NCBI GenBank assembly: GCA_030581615.1
Contig: JAKTTT010000022.1
Coordinates: 1 to 64,000 of the forward strand
From: Alloascoidea africana
Lineage: Eukaryota > Ascomycota > Alloascoideomycetes > Alloascoideales > Alloascoideaceae
DNA: 64,000 nucleotides
Reading direction: 5' to 3'
Part shown: piece by piece, positions 19,592 to 30,797 of the stretch
Layout: each line of letters begins with the position of its first letter
Position numbering within the stretch: position 1 is the first letter of the stretch
The notes under the pieces: model-generated
Databases searched by the model: none
What the model saw: the letters and a program-made list of their open reading frames with translations, nothing else
What the model was told of the DNA's origin: nothing
Made by a program: the position numbers and the translations under genes

Positions 19592-21867
19592 ATGCCCTGG
19601 CACAAGCAAGCAAAGTGCGAGCCCTCCCGTTCGGCACGACTTTCTGGAGACTCCGGCCACCACCCGAGCTTTGGATTGAGACACAGCAGTTCCGTTTCGG
19701 TAAGTGATCAAGAGAGCGACGACGAAGCTGCTGGCATTGGTAAGAGCTAAGAGATTGGATGGTCGCCAAAGTTCTCGTGATATAGTGAGACTAACCGCAG
19801 AATGCCCTAGGTCGTGGATTCCATGGACTGTCGTCGCCAGTGACCTCCAAGGGTACAAAATCAGATCCCATTGAATCTGATGAATCTGGTTCAACCACGG
19901 CTGCTGAAAGCGAAGACGACCAGACTGCATATACGGCATTGCAGACGCAACAAAAAAGACGTAGGACCACGGAGAGATCAACTGAAAAAAAGACAGGCGT
20001 GTCCTCAAAGCCATCTCAGTTGCGAGTGAAGACCAAAGCTCCACAGAAAGAGCTTTTGTTTCATAATTATGCGTTTTGTAAGTGTCAAAAGTTTGCCAAG
20101 CAGAGCATTGAATAGCAATAGACTGACCTTTTATCAGTATTGATTCCTTACAACCCGACTTCTAAGAAAGCCTGGAACTTGAAAGTCAAGGCATTTCAAA
20201 ATCATGGCGCCAGTATTATTGAATCTCCGCAAGAGCTCAGCTCGTATCTCGATAATGAAAAGAAGATCTGTGTTCTAGTATCGGGGAACTACAAACTCAA
20301 TAAGGTCACGGAGATGCTAAAGCAAGGAGGAAAGGAAATAACTGACGAAACGATCAATGAAATAAAACTTGTCAAGGAGGTCTGGGCTTCTGAGTGTATA
20401 GAGCAAGGAAGGGTTATCGGAGAGTATGAAAAACCGTCTTATATTGTTGCGCCTAACGTGCATAGGGAGAAGCGAGAAACGACAGACTCAAAACCGTCGC
20501 TAGAGACAAAACTCGGTCATGCAACTGTTTCGAGCTCAACACCTGCTAGAGAGAAAGATGATTTAGAAGCGCTTGTTGAGAAAGAGAAAATGAACGAAGA
20601 GTTTGCAAACTACCTCTCTGACGAAGAGGACGCGGCGCGGCTGAAGAGTTTGAGGAAATACACAGGGAGAGATCACCACCCGGCAGAGAAGGAGGACGAG
20701 GAGAAACCAACAAGAGAAAACTCATGGGAGGAAACGCTACTACTGCCTTCTGCGGCAGCTGTTGAAGATGGTCCAAATGCTCGTGTTCTCTACTTTTTCA
20801 ACCTATTATTAGAGTACTACTCAGCGAAACGAGATGTATGGAGAATGAATGCGTATCGGAAAGCCATAATGACCTTGAAGACGATCAAAGAACCTATTCG
20901 AACAGCAGAAGAGGCCAGACAGTTGAAAGGTTTTGGAAAGAGTATATCTGAGAAGCTGGAAGAGATTGTTAAAACGAACAATCTGGAAAAGCTTAAAGAG
21001 CGTGAATACGATACGAGAATGAAAACTATCCAAAGTTTTGAAAAGATCTATGGAGTCGGGTCTAAAACAGCTCGAGAGTGGTATCGACTTGGGCACAGGT
21101 CTCTGGACGACATACGGGAAAAAGTCGATCTGACTGTGGATCAAGCAAAAGGACTACGATTCTATGACGACTTTAACCAGAGGATTCCACGGGAAGAAGC
21201 AGAAATACACTTTAATGTTATCAGAGAGGTTGCAACTTCTCTCGACCCGGATGTTAAGCTTTTGCTGATGGGGAGTTATCGACGAGGGAGACCAACCCTT
21301 GGCGATATAGACTTTATTGTAACACGTCCAGGCGACAACATTCTGACAGACCTCCAAGAATTTCTCAAGTATTTCATTGATCTCTTGTTTGACAAGAAAT
21401 ATTTACAGTGCTCTTTAGGGAGACCCTTTGACAGTGGGTCAAAGTGGTTTGGAGGTGGCATGGTACAAAAACAATGGGTAAATGACGGCAAAGGGGAACT
21501 AATTGAGATCGGAGGTGTTTGCCGAAGGGTCGATTTTTTGCTAGTTCCATGGCACCAGTTGGGGGCTTCGCTGATTTATTTCACAGGAGACGACCTGTTT
21601 AACCGCTCTATTCGGCAATTGGCGAAGAACAGGAAGCTATCATTGAACCAGCACGGCCTATTCAAAAACCCTAACGGAGTACCTGTCGACACAAAACTAA
21701 TAGACTCACTACAAGATGACAACGGCTGGAGAAAAGAAGGAGACCCATTGAGAGAACAAGCTAAACGCTCAACAGGTGTGGAGATTATTGAAGGAGCAGA
21801 TGAGAAGAAGATTTTTGAGTATTTGAAAGTTCCCTACAGAAATCCTCAGGAGCGGAATTGCAATTAA
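19592..21867 (+). CDS. POL4: DNA polymerase family X (Pol4 / Pol lambda type)
   Basis: Three exons, 19592-19699, 20138-21867 and the middle one 19801-20077, give 704 residues. Donors are both GTAAGT; acceptors follow GACTAAC and GACTGAC. The reading phase is kept through both joins. Order: basic N-terminus (KRRRTTER), BRCT domain (about 120-215), then the 8-kDa domain and helix-hairpin-helix segments (FGKSISEKL, YGVGSKTAREWY). The polymerase core has GSYRRGRPTLGDIDF (metal-binding Asp pair near residue 519), RRVDFLLVP (third Asp near 593) and FTGDDLFNRSIR. The role is gap filling in non-homologous end joining and base excision repair in the nucleus. It is longer than baker's yeast Pol4 (582). 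Confidence 0.93.
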
Positions 21868-22334
21868 TCGATCGACTATCGTAGTATTATTCACGATTAC
21901 TGAATTTCTTTCGCAAGACCTTGAACGAGCTTCGTACATAATAACTACTCAGTCGATAATAGATTGCAGTCTCTATACATAGACCTAAACTGCAATGGTG
22001 AAGAATGGTAAACGTATCTAACATTTGGCCATCGAAAGGGCCAGTTTTCGGAATCTATTCGGAATAAGTTCCAGAAAGAGTTGACGGAAATGGAGGTGGC
22101 CTATCAATAACACGAACAAGTTCTGTTGAACCGAGAACACAATGTTGAGCGCCAAAAAAACAATATAGAGAAATACTTTTTATTGATTGAATGAACACAC
22201 ATTCTGAAATAGCTGGAGCCTTGCAAAAAGTGTCAAAGATCGACAAGCCCAGGCACCGATAAACCAACTCATACATATAAGACATATCTCACTTCTCATT
22301 GGACCATTCCTAGAACGCATATACTACTTTCCGC
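21868..22334. other. Convergent intergenic region
   Basis: 3' flanks of POL4 and ATP19, 467 bp, no supported gene or RNA. Confidence 0.5.
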
Positions 22335-22783
22335 CTATTTCTTATCCTCCTCTTTCAAAAACTCGCTAAGAAAGAGCAATTAGTAAGAACATTTGGGCAA
22401 GAGTATTCTGAGCAATCAAAGACACATACCCAAAGACCTTTTCGAAATCAAAGTCGTCCTTGGAGGCAGCCGGGGCAGCGGCAGCAGGAGGAGCATCAAC
22501 GGCTTCTTTCTTGGCCCTCGGGTACAGGGCTACACCAGCAATAAGACTGAAAGTGGCAAGCGATAGCTGATACAGCCATAACCGAAAAGAATTGGTTCGT
22601 TAGAAGTCGGCAAAGCGTCATCAGAAAAACGGCATTACCGTAGGTCAGTAGATCTGGGGAGTCAGCCAGGCCTTCTCCATGCGGCTCTTCCCAATTTCCT
22701 TCGGTGATTTGCTAAGACGCAAAGGCCAAACTTACCACATGGGCTGGAACATTTTTACCGAAGATAACGTAGCCTGCAGACAT
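22335..22783 (-). CDS. ATP19: ATP synthase subunit k (Atp19), three exons
   Basis: Exons 22736-22783 (48 nt), 22430-22566 (137 nt) and 22335-22365 (31 nt) join in frame to a 71-residue protein. Donors GTAAGT and GTATGT, acceptors ATCAG and TTAG, branch-like TTACTAAT in the second intron. The N-terminus MSAGYVIFGKNVPAHVLSLA resembles yeast Atp19 (MGAAYHFMGKAIPPHQLAIG), followed by one membrane span (about 17-33), an Ala/Pro linker and an acidic-basic tail ending EFLKEEDKK. Atp19 is an accessory subunit of mitochondrial F1Fo ATP synthase that helps dimerisation in the inner membrane. It is too small and split to appear as one long open frame. Two Reb1-like sites lie upstream. Confidence 0.8.
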
Positions 22784-22872
22784 TTTGAGGGAAGAATCTT
22801 ACGGTGGAAGGGAAAACAGTTGGTACTAAATGGAGAGGATGATGAAAGCAAACCCGGTGGAAGCGGCTTCGC

Positions 22873-22909
22873 TTACCCGGAGGGTCCAAAATCCGGAACA
22901 GTTACCCGG
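22873..22909 (+). promoter_or_regulatory. Pair of Reb1-like sites upstream of ATP19
   Basis: TTACCCGG occurs at 22873-22880 and again at 22902-22909, in the 207-bp gap between ATP19 and the seryl-tRNA synthetase stop codon. Same orientation, 29 bp apart. Binding is inferred from the consensus only. Confidence 0.5.
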
Positions 22910-22945
22910 ATCTTCCAGGGCCCTGTTCCTTTCATTCAAATCTAT

Positions 22946-22950
<5 letters not shown>

Positions 22951-22976
<26 letters not shown>
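22951..22976. repeat. (GA)13 microsatellite
   Basis: Uninterrupted GA dinucleotides just downstream of the seryl-tRNA synthetase gene on its 3' side. Confidence 0.9.
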
Positions 22977-22990
22977 TCAAGCCGAGAGAG

Positions 22991-24530
22991 TTACTGTTTT
23001 GTGATATACTGTTTCCCGTCCATGAACTTTTGTAATGGCGCTGGAATTGACACGCGCTTTGATTCGGGGTCATAGAACGTTTCCAAAATCGCGACAATCA
23101 CACGGGGAACAGCTACCGCCGTGCCATTCAGAGTATGGGCATAGGTCAGCGACCCATCTGGATGCCGAACTCTCGTGTTGAGCCTTCGGGACTGGTAGTC
23201 TGTGCAATTTGAAGATGAGGTGAGCTCGCCCCATGAGCCTCGCCCGGGCATCCAAGCCTCAATGTCGTATTTCTTGTAGGCAGGGGCACCTAGATCATCG
23301 GCTGGCATGTTTAATACCCTAAACCCCAGGGTACAAGTTAGAATAGATGTGTGGTCCATACAAAGCTGTGTTTGCTTACCTTGCAGTTAATCCAAGTTCT
23401 GTTATCAACTCTTCTTGAAACTCGCGTAATTCCTCCAGTAGCTTTTTGGAACTATCAAGGCCATCCGTTGTTGCAAAGAGTTCAACCTTTGTGAATTCAT
23501 GGACTCTGTACAAGCCTTTTGTGTCTTTACCTCGTGCTCCAGCTTCTGCTCTGTAACTTCGACTGACGCCCACCAGTTTCACGGGCAGTTCCTGTGACTT
23601 GAAAATCTTGTTTGATCCGAGTCCACCAAGGGGTATTTCGGCGGTTCCTGTGAGACACAGACTGTTACCGTTATTGCTACCCTCGATCTGATACACCTGC
23701 TGCTCGTTGTTTTGATCACGGGGCCTGAAACCGCAAGCATGGCTAATCTCAGAGTTCACAATTGAAGGAGGAATTACCATCTTGAAACCCTTTGCGCGCG
23801 CTTTTGCCAATGCGTACTGGACCAGAGCTTGCTCCAAAAGAGCCCCATCTCCGAGTAGATAATACCATGATGAACCGGACACTCTGGATGCTGTTTCAAA
23901 ATCCATTATTCCGAGGTCGATGCCAATGTCTCGATGCTCATAAGGACGAGTCACTTCCATGGTCTCTTGTGCTTGATTTAAATATCTGACCAGTTCCTGC
24001 TCGTCCTTAACCGAAGGATCCATCAAATTTGGGATACCGTCCATTTTCGAATAGATCAAAGTTTCCAGTTCTTGAACCTTTTCTTCTTGCTCTTTGATTT
24101 GTGTCTTTATCAGAATTGCTTTTTTCAGTGCGAGGTTTCGAGCGTCCTGGTTCATTTTTGTTTTTAGCTTTGCCTGTACCACTTTCCTCTCCGTTTGCAG
24201 CCTGATCTTCTGTTGCTGGGCCTGTACTAGAGAGCCATATGTCTGGTCAATCTCGACTATATCGGACAAAACTTTTTCGGGGAATTTCCTCCTCTTTGCG
24301 CTGTCGAGATGACTTTCGACGTTAGCTCGAAGAAACTTGAAGTCGTAATGTGGTCTAGGGAGTTGGACTGAGTTTTTCACCTTTACGAACTCGGCGGTTT
24401 CCTGCGGAGCCTGTGCAGCCTGTTGGGGCACGGGGAAGGTGCTCAAAAGCCGGCTGGCACAGCACGGAAACCCACGGCTATAGCTCAGCTGTAGCGCCCG
24501 GAGTGATCTGTTCAAAACACGGGATTGCAT
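22991..24530 (-). CDS. DIA4: Mitochondrial seryl-tRNA synthetase
   Basis: Two exons, 23380-24530 and 22991-23318, joined at LGLTAR-VLNMP in frame (donor GTAAGC, acceptor TTTAG, intron 61 bp), give 492 residues. Class II aminoacyl-tRNA synthetase charging mitochondrial tRNA-Ser. Residues 1-35 are Arg/Ser/Leu-rich without acidic residues, a probable presequence. A coiled-coil tRNA-binding arm spans about 90-180 (many Lys/Gln/Glu). The catalytic core has [28 protein letters not shown], motif 2 [29 protein letters not shown], and motif 3 [18 protein letters not shown]. The targeting signal and divergence favour Dia4 over cytosolic Ses1. Confidence 0.9.
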
Positions 24531-24640
24531 GTTTTTTCAGCACCGTGTTTGTGTCTGTGAACCTTAGGCAGAGAGACAGTTGGATGGGGTGTACGGAGGT
24601 AGAAACAATACTAGACATAACTATGGAAGACCTAAACTAT

Positions 24641-25406
24641 TCAGCTCGAGTCTTTTTCCTTTTCCTTTTCCTTTTCTTCATGTTTGCTCTTTTCTATTAG
24701 AAATTCGCCTAGAACAGCTAGAGGGTTTTCAGGTCTAAGATGGGGAAAGGTTAATGTACTGTAGACAAAAATTGATGGCAGTAGAGTAAGCAACATACCT
24801 TTCCTTTGCTATTTTCCTCATTCCCTGTAGCAGAGTCGGAGTGACATGCTCATTTAACCATCGTCTAACAGGAGCGCCTCCGATTAGCTGAGAGGCCTTT
24901 TCGCCTGGCGGCACTTCTGGTAGCTTGTCTGGTCCAAGACCTCTGTAGAATTTATGATGCGAGTGGCTGCTGTGATTGTTCTGAGAATGCGAGCTTCTGG
25001 CGTCAGCAGGATGGACATGATCCTCTGTTGCGCTTGTAATCGGAAGAGCAGGCTCTGCTGTTGAAATTGGAAGAGGCTCGGTCTCTCCTGGCCCAGGTGT
25101 CTCTTGCAGCGGATGCTCCTTGGGAGCCTCGAGGGAATCTTTTATTCCAAGAGCCTCTATACTATTGGAATTTTGCTCGCCATCCGAGACAGTGGCCATG
25201 ATATTGTGTATGGGTGGCTGCTGTTCTTCCACTTTCTCCTCGGTTTCGATTTCAGTATCGGTGTCGGTGTCGGTGTCAGCGTCTGCAGTTCCTCCATTCG
25301 TGATACCATTGCCAACAGGCACTGCAGCGGATACAGCATTAGCGGCCTTCTCAATCCGAGTCGATAGAGATGAATTTTGGAGGCTTTGATTGTCGAAATC
25401 TGCCAT
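24641..25406 (-). CDS. SDC1: COMPASS subunit Sdc1 (Dpy-30 domain)
   Basis: Exon 24799-25406 plus exon 24641-24734, with a 64-bp intron (donor GTATGT, acceptor TCTTAG), give 233 residues from the first ATG. The join falls inside the Dpy-30 motif: GGAPVRRWLNEHVTPTLLQG then MRKIAKER-PENPLAVLGEFL. This four-helix dimer docks Sdc1 into the Set1/COMPASS histone H3K4 methyltransferase. The N-terminal 170 residues are acidic and low complexity with an Asp-Thr repeat and a His/Ser patch, longer than the baker's yeast protein. The open frame runs 35 codons above the chosen ATG, so a 5' micro-exon is possible (see next entry). The end is a charged KEKEKEKD tail. Confidence 0.88.
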
Positions 25407-25966
25407 AGACACGTCTTCGTCTTCTTCATTTGAAGCTTGAGGTTGGGTGCGATCTAGTACGTGCTGTGTCTCTGACGCAGACACGGCCGTAGAGTCCTGT
25501 TCTTCCTTCAAAAGCCCTAGTCAGTATCATACTCTGTCGCAAAATAGGAGAAAGAGCAGTATCGCACACGCTTACACGATTTATACTATCCATTTGTCAG
25601 TATCGTACCGTATCGCGATTTCTTTTGCTTCTTTCACATTACAGACAACACCCACACACCCAAAGGCCTCCTCCAATTTCAAAACCGTTGAAATCGAGCT
25701 GTCTGCTTTTCTTCGATTGGGATCTTCAGTTTGCGGATCTAGGCAGGTAGTGCGCAGTTAGCCAAGCGTATACGCTGTAACTGCAATCTCTATCGTGGAT
25801 TCTGGGTACAAGGGCTTCGCAGATCAACAGTCATGCTGATGAGTCAGCGCTGAGTAACCCCCAGGCGGGTCTCTCTTCAACAGCTCCAAACAGCCAGAAT
25901 GGCGCAGAGGCTTGACCATCGACCACTGAACACTGAACACTGAGGAGCCACGCGAGACGTCAAGCC
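25407..25966. promoter_or_regulatory. Divergent SDC1/TLG1 promoter, possible SDC1 5' micro-exon
   Basis: Contains on the minus strand an ATG at 25593 followed by GT dinucleotides, and a branch-plus-acceptor like TACTGACTAG ending at 25516. Splicing these could extend SDC1 by about 40 residues in frame, but the phase-correct donors (GTATAA or GTGTAA) are not the usual form. Otherwise promoter for both genes; no other gene seen. Confidence 0.4.
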
Positions 25967-26680
25967 ATGGATCCCTTCCCACAGGTGTGTCAAGATGCCC
26001 AAGAGCGGCTCCAGAATCTACGGAATTTGCTGGCAACGGGGCCCTCAAACCCGCACGACTTGCAGTCCGTAGAGGACACTAAACAGGACTTTCTCAACAT
26101 TTTGGAAGAGCTGGAGGAGACTATCGAGGATATGAAGTCGTCCATCTCGATGGCCAGCGTGAACCCGCGGGAGTTTGGGCTCGACGAGGCAGAATTGGGC
26201 CGGCGGAGCAGGATGGTGGGTAGCATGGAGAACGAAGCGAGCCGGCTGACAGCGATGTTCAACAACCGGCAGCAGCAGCAGCAGCAGCAGCCAGGGAACT
26301 ATAACCGCACGGACGTAAAGAACAGGATAAGCCAGGACGACGACGGCTACGGTGGAAACCCTGCCAATGGGTACGAGGCGTATGGGCAGTTTTCGCAGCA
26401 GCAGATGCTCCAGGAGCAGGATGGGCAGCTGGACCAGGTGTATAGCACGGTGCAGACGCTTCGCCAGCAGGCCCAGGTCATGTCTGGAGAGCTGGAGGAT
26501 CAGGCCGAGCTGGTCGATGAGCTGGACGGGGAGATGGAGCGGGTCCAGGACAAGCTGGGCCGGGGGATGAAACGGGTGGAGCACGTCATCCGCAAGAACC
26601 AGGACACGCTGGGCTCGTGCTGTATCGGGCTGCTGGTCGTGGTGCTGGTGGTGCTGTTGGTGCTGCTGCTGATATTGTAG
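25967..26680 (+). CDS. TLG1: t-SNARE Tlg1 (syntaxin-6 family, Qc)
   Basis: 237 residues, close to yeast Tlg1 (224). The N-terminal syntaxin-6 three-helix domain (about 1-100, with DFLNILEELEETIEDM and the FGLDEAELGRRS block) is followed by a poly-Gln run at about 103-109, the SNARE helix at about 150-212 with the glutamine layer in MSGELEDQAELVDELDGEM, and a C-terminal membrane anchor 217-237 rich in Val and Leu. It acts in fusion of endosome-derived vesicles with the late Golgi, as a Qc SNARE partner of Tlg2 and Vti1. The ATG at 25967 starts the family N-terminus. Confidence 0.93.
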   Translation: MDPFPQVCQDAQERLQNLRNLLATGPSNPHDLQSVEDTKQDFLNILEELEETIEDMKSSISMASVNPREFGLDEAELGRRSRMVGSMENEASRLTAMFNNRQQQQQQQPGNYNRTDVKNRISQDDDGYGGNPANGYEAYGQFSQQQMLQEQDGQLDQVYSTVQTLRQQAQVMSGELEDQAELVDELDGEMERVQDKLGRGMKRVEHVIRKNQDTLGSCCIGLLVVVLVVLLVLLLIL

Positions 26681-26929
26681 CTGGAGGTGGTGGAGGAACC
26701 CCCAGCAGATCGGATCAGGCCATGGAGCTAGACAGGAAAAAGAGAAAAAGCCTACCACTACGCTACTACAAGCTAATGTAAAGGAAAATAGCCACGCTCT
26801 GCTTTACTCTAACATCTTCTTTTCTAGTTCTATTCCTAGTTCTATTTCTTCTTCTTCTTCGTCTTCTTCTTCTCTTCACCCTTTCTACTGCTTCTGCTGC
26901 TTCTGCTGCTGCTGTTCACCCACAATCAA

Positions 26930-28399
26930 ATGTCGGACAAAACTCACATCGTCATAGTTGGTAAGCACACCTTAACCCTAAACTCCTCCACATAGGGATT
27001 TCCACTCTAACAAAATCCGCCAGGCGCCGGAGTCATAGGCGTCTGTACCGCCTACTATCTGACCCAGCACCCCAGCTTTTCTCCGGAAACACACCATATC
27101 ACTATCCTCGAGTCCAAACGGGTCGCGGGAGGTGCCAGTGGAAAAGCCGGAGGGCTGCTGGCCCTATGGGGATTCCCCCAGCAGTTAGTCCCGCTATCTT
27201 TCCAGCTACACCAGGACCTCGCTAACCAGTACAACGGCGAAAAAGAATGGGGATACAGACGAGTCACAACCGTTTCCGTCGAGGGCGACATATCGACCGC
27301 CTTTTATTCTTCTCTGCCGGGTACAGCCACCGCAAAGAACCCGAACTATGTCGATCTTGACTTTTCACTGTCCCGCTCTTGCTCATCCTGCTCTTCTCAG
27401 AACTCAAACTGTAACAGCTTTAGTGAAAACGACGAAGAGTACGATGACGACGATGACGAAAAAGAGGATGACGACGACGACAACGACGAAAAACCCCGGA
27501 AAAGAAAGCTCGAAATTGCTCCAAAAGTGCCGAGCCATAAAACAGTAAACCTCCCTCGCGGCCTGGACTGGGTCCGCAGTGAAGCCATCAATGGTTGGTC
27601 CTCCTTGGGCTCGACTGAAAGCACAGCTCAAGTCCAGCCGTTCAAATTCACAAACTACATCCTCCGGAAAGCCCTCGAATCAGGGGCCGTGGACCTGATC
27701 ATCGGCACAGTGCTCACCGTAAACCATTCAACATCAAATGGTTCCGCGGAGTCCGTCACTTATATCCCCAGCACGACAAGAGAACGGGCAGCCGGCGTCG
27801 ACCAAAAAAATACTCCAAGGATTCTGAAAGCAGACAAGATCGTCCTAACGCTGGGACCATGGACCAGCAAAGTGCTTCCCGACTGCCCTATAAGCGGCCT
27901 TCGAGCCCACTCAATAACGATAAGCGTGCCCAAACAGCTTAGCCCGTTTGCCATTTTCACAGAATTGAAACTAGGCGGGGGCAAGTATGTTTCTCCCGAA
28001 ATTTACTCGAGGCCTGATGAAGTCTACGTCTGTGGAGAAGGTGACTCTCTGGTCGGCGTGCCCGAAACCACAAGCGACGTGGAAGTAGCACACGAGAAGT
28101 GCGATGAGCTTTTTGAATACGCTAGCAGGCTGTCTGCCCAGATAGCCGGCGGCCAGATCATGAGAAGACAGGCCTGTTATCTGCCGGTTCTGGACGTGCC
28201 TTCCTCCTGCGGCCCCTTGATCGGAGAGACAAACGTTTCCAATCTATACCTGGCCAGTGGGCACAGCTGTTGGGGGATCAACAATGCCCCCGGAACCGGC
28301 AAAGTAATGGCTGAATTGCTGTTGGATGGAGAAGCTGTGAGTGCGGACATAAGCTCTCTGGACCCAAGCCTTTACTTTGATGCCAGTGGTGTTTATTAG
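26930..28399 (+). CDS. TDA3: Tda3-like FAD-dependent oxidoreductase
   Basis: A 31-nt first exon (26930-26960), a 63-bp intron (donor GTAAGC, acceptor CGCCAG) and exon 27024-28399 give 468 residues in frame. The intron splits the Rossmann dinucleotide motif: HIVIVG-AGVIGVCTAYYLTQHP. Next come ILESKRVAGGASGKAGGLLA and WGYRRVTTVSVEG, strikingly like yeast Tda3. An acidic Asp-rich insertion at about 146-168 sits where Tda3 also has a long loop. The C-terminal part has GPLIGETNVSNLYLASGHS and CWGINNAPGTGKVMAELLL, typical of DAO-fold enzymes. Tda3 is implicated in late endosome to Golgi transport; the substrate is unknown. Confidence 0.9.
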
Positions 28400-28468
28400 C
28401 TCTCTGTACATTAACCGATATTTAAAACCGACCATATATATACTAATAGACTTTTACTAGAATTTCAA

Positions 28469-30349
28469 TCATTCATCTCCGCCCAGTCCTTCTTCTTTCC
28501 CCATGTAAAACCCCATTCCCAGATTTGTGTTAAGCATGGAGTCAATCACCACGGTTATCGGGTTGGTGGACTCGGTGAACATGATTCCTCCCGCAAACTC
28601 TTTCCTGCTAAACTCGAGAGCCTGGGACACTCCTTCCAAGAACCAAACCCTATTCTTCATCCTCATTGTGTAGTTCTGCAAAAACTTGTAGTAGACGGTG
28701 AGAACCCGGTGTGCGGTCTCATCTCCGCCATTCAGCAATTGCAGAAACCTCTGGTCCAGAAGTGCCGGGAAGGCAAAAATACGCATCATAAAGTCCGCTT
28801 TGTCTTGCTCGTGTATCAGCTTATCCAGATACGCCAGAGTTAGAAAGTAGGGCGAGCCGAATCGCAGAGGGTACAGGTCCGCGATCAGCGGGTCCAGACA
28901 CTCGAGATTCAGCTTGTGGTTGGGATCATCGCCCAGCGCCAAGTCGCCCAAATCTCCAAGGTCTATCGAAATGAACTTGAAGAAACGGGACTCCATTGGA
29001 AGAGGCCACACTGCGGTAAGTATCGTTGCTGCACCCCGTATATGGAAGATCCAGGTGGAAGCAGGCAGCGAGTTTGGCGATTGGGACATGGGCGGTGAGG
29101 CATTCGCCAGAGAGTCCATGATGAAGAGCATGGAGGCGGCCACGAGCGAGTCCGTACCGTCAATGTTGTCGCTCGAGATGTACTGGACTGCCTCTCGGAG
29201 CAGCTTCAAGGCCAGTCCGCGATGGTAAGCCACGTACTGGCCCATATGGGACTCGCCGAACCGCGCTAGATGGCTGGCCGAGAAGGCCAGAAGGGCGTGT
29301 AACAGGAAAGGATATCGGAACGACAGCTCGGGGATTTCTGTTCCCCAGATGACATCGTTTGACAGTCCCGCGGACGTGATGGTGTGCCATGCTTTGGAAG
29401 AATAGTGGAACATCAACTTGAGATCCACCACGTTAAGCGAGTCGAACGCTTCCGTTGAAGAGGCCGCCGTGGCCAGCGACGTAGGCAGCACTGAGTCTGT
29501 CGCCGTTGTAACTGCTACTGCTGCTGCCGCCGCTGCTGCTGCCGCCGCCGCGGAGGCTGAAGAAGGTGAAGACGATAAAGGCGGCAGCCGGTCTTCAAGA
29601 AGCGTTTCTGTCTCCGTCTGCAACTGCATTGGATGTGTCTGAGTCTGTTGATCCCTCAAAACTTTCCGTTGGTGATCACCAGTGCCATTATTAGGATTAG
29701 TGCCATCTTGTAAGGACTTGTAAACACAGCTGATTCCTAGATGTTGGCAGTTTTTACACACTGGCTTTGTCTCATCGCACTGTCCATACCATCTAAGTTA
29801 GCAATGAGAGACACAAAAGCAAAACAAAAAACGTCCCATTTAACATTAACCTACCTTTACACGTCTTCGTTTACAAGTGATACACCCCAGCCGAGACTTT
29901 TGATGATATTTTTTCTTCTTCTTCACCGATGGTTTGGTGTTCACAGCACTGGCACCGGCACTAGTGCTTGGGCTGTTCACCAACCCCTTACTCCCCACGG
30001 TTGGGCCAAGGCCAAAATCGCTGTGCAGCGTGTCTGAATTTTGTCGGTTGGCCCCGTCTGTCATTATGAGCACTTCATCGTCTTCCTGTTTGATAAGAAG
30101 TGGGTTTTTTACTCTCGAGTCGTTGGATTCATCTGTGCTTATCCCCGTTCCGCCTTCTCCTTGCCTTTCGGATGCCAGTTCGACCTTTCTCTTTTTCGAC
30201 ATCATTCCATCTTTCTCCGGTATCGATCGAACCGCGCCATGCGAAGAAGAAGCCCCCCGCTGCATCTCGAAAGGTGTTGGGCTTGAACTGGGTCCGCAAC
30301 TCGAGGACTTCCCATCTACATTCCGATCCGGCGATAAGTGGGTCCTCAT
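28469..30349 (-). CDS. Zn(II)2Cys6 transcription factor, Upc2-like C-terminus
   Basis: Exons 29855-30349 and 28469-29779 join (donor GTAGGT, acceptor GGACAG, 75-bp intron) exactly inside the zinc cluster: GCITCKRRRVK then CDETKPVCKNCQHLGISCVY, giving all six cysteines. 601 residues from the ATG at 30349; an in-frame ATG at 30553 would add 68 residues of unconvincing composition. The cluster is preceded by KKKKK and followed by Gln/Ala-rich sequence with a poly-Ala run. The C-terminal half has DLKLMFHYSSKAWHTI, YPFLLHALLAFSASHLARF and a glycine-rich end (NLGMGFYMGKEEG), as in sterol-regulator-like Upc2 relatives. Targets are unknown. It converges with TDA3, 69 bp apart. Confidence 0.85.
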
Positions 30350-30797
30350 GTCGTCAATATATATGCCTAGCCTCAGAGTCTTGCAGCCACTACAAGCAAA
30401 TTGTTTGGATTCTACTCTTCGAGCTTCCCAGTGGCAGACGTGGGGGCTGAGACAATGTGGTATCAAAACGGTCTGTCCGTCTCCAAAATGGTGGACTGTG
30501 GATGGATGTGTTTTTGGCCGGGCGAGGATCACTTCCCACTGCCCTGCCCGCATCTTCCAATTGGCGGGTCTCGCGAAAACAATAAAGCCGTCCTTTTCCC
30601 TTTCCAGACCGCACAGGACAACCCAACTCTAGCTCTGGTGGAACCGTCCAATCGGCATTTATATTCCAAAAAGCGAAGTAAAAGTAAAAGTAAAAGTAAC
30701 AATAACAATAACAAAATGTAAGCCATAATAATAGTAATACAATACACCTTTCCAAGTAAAATCAACAACTCAACTTGAATATCCCATGCCCAAGTTT

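Noticed and set aside
20140-20160. POL4 starting inside the BRCT domain
   Set aside because: No ATG there and the domain would be cut; two upstream exons restore it in frame.
26045-26758. Long minus-strand frame opposite TLG1
   Set aside because: A shadow of the TLG1 coding sequence; Leu/Gln/His-rich with no family match.
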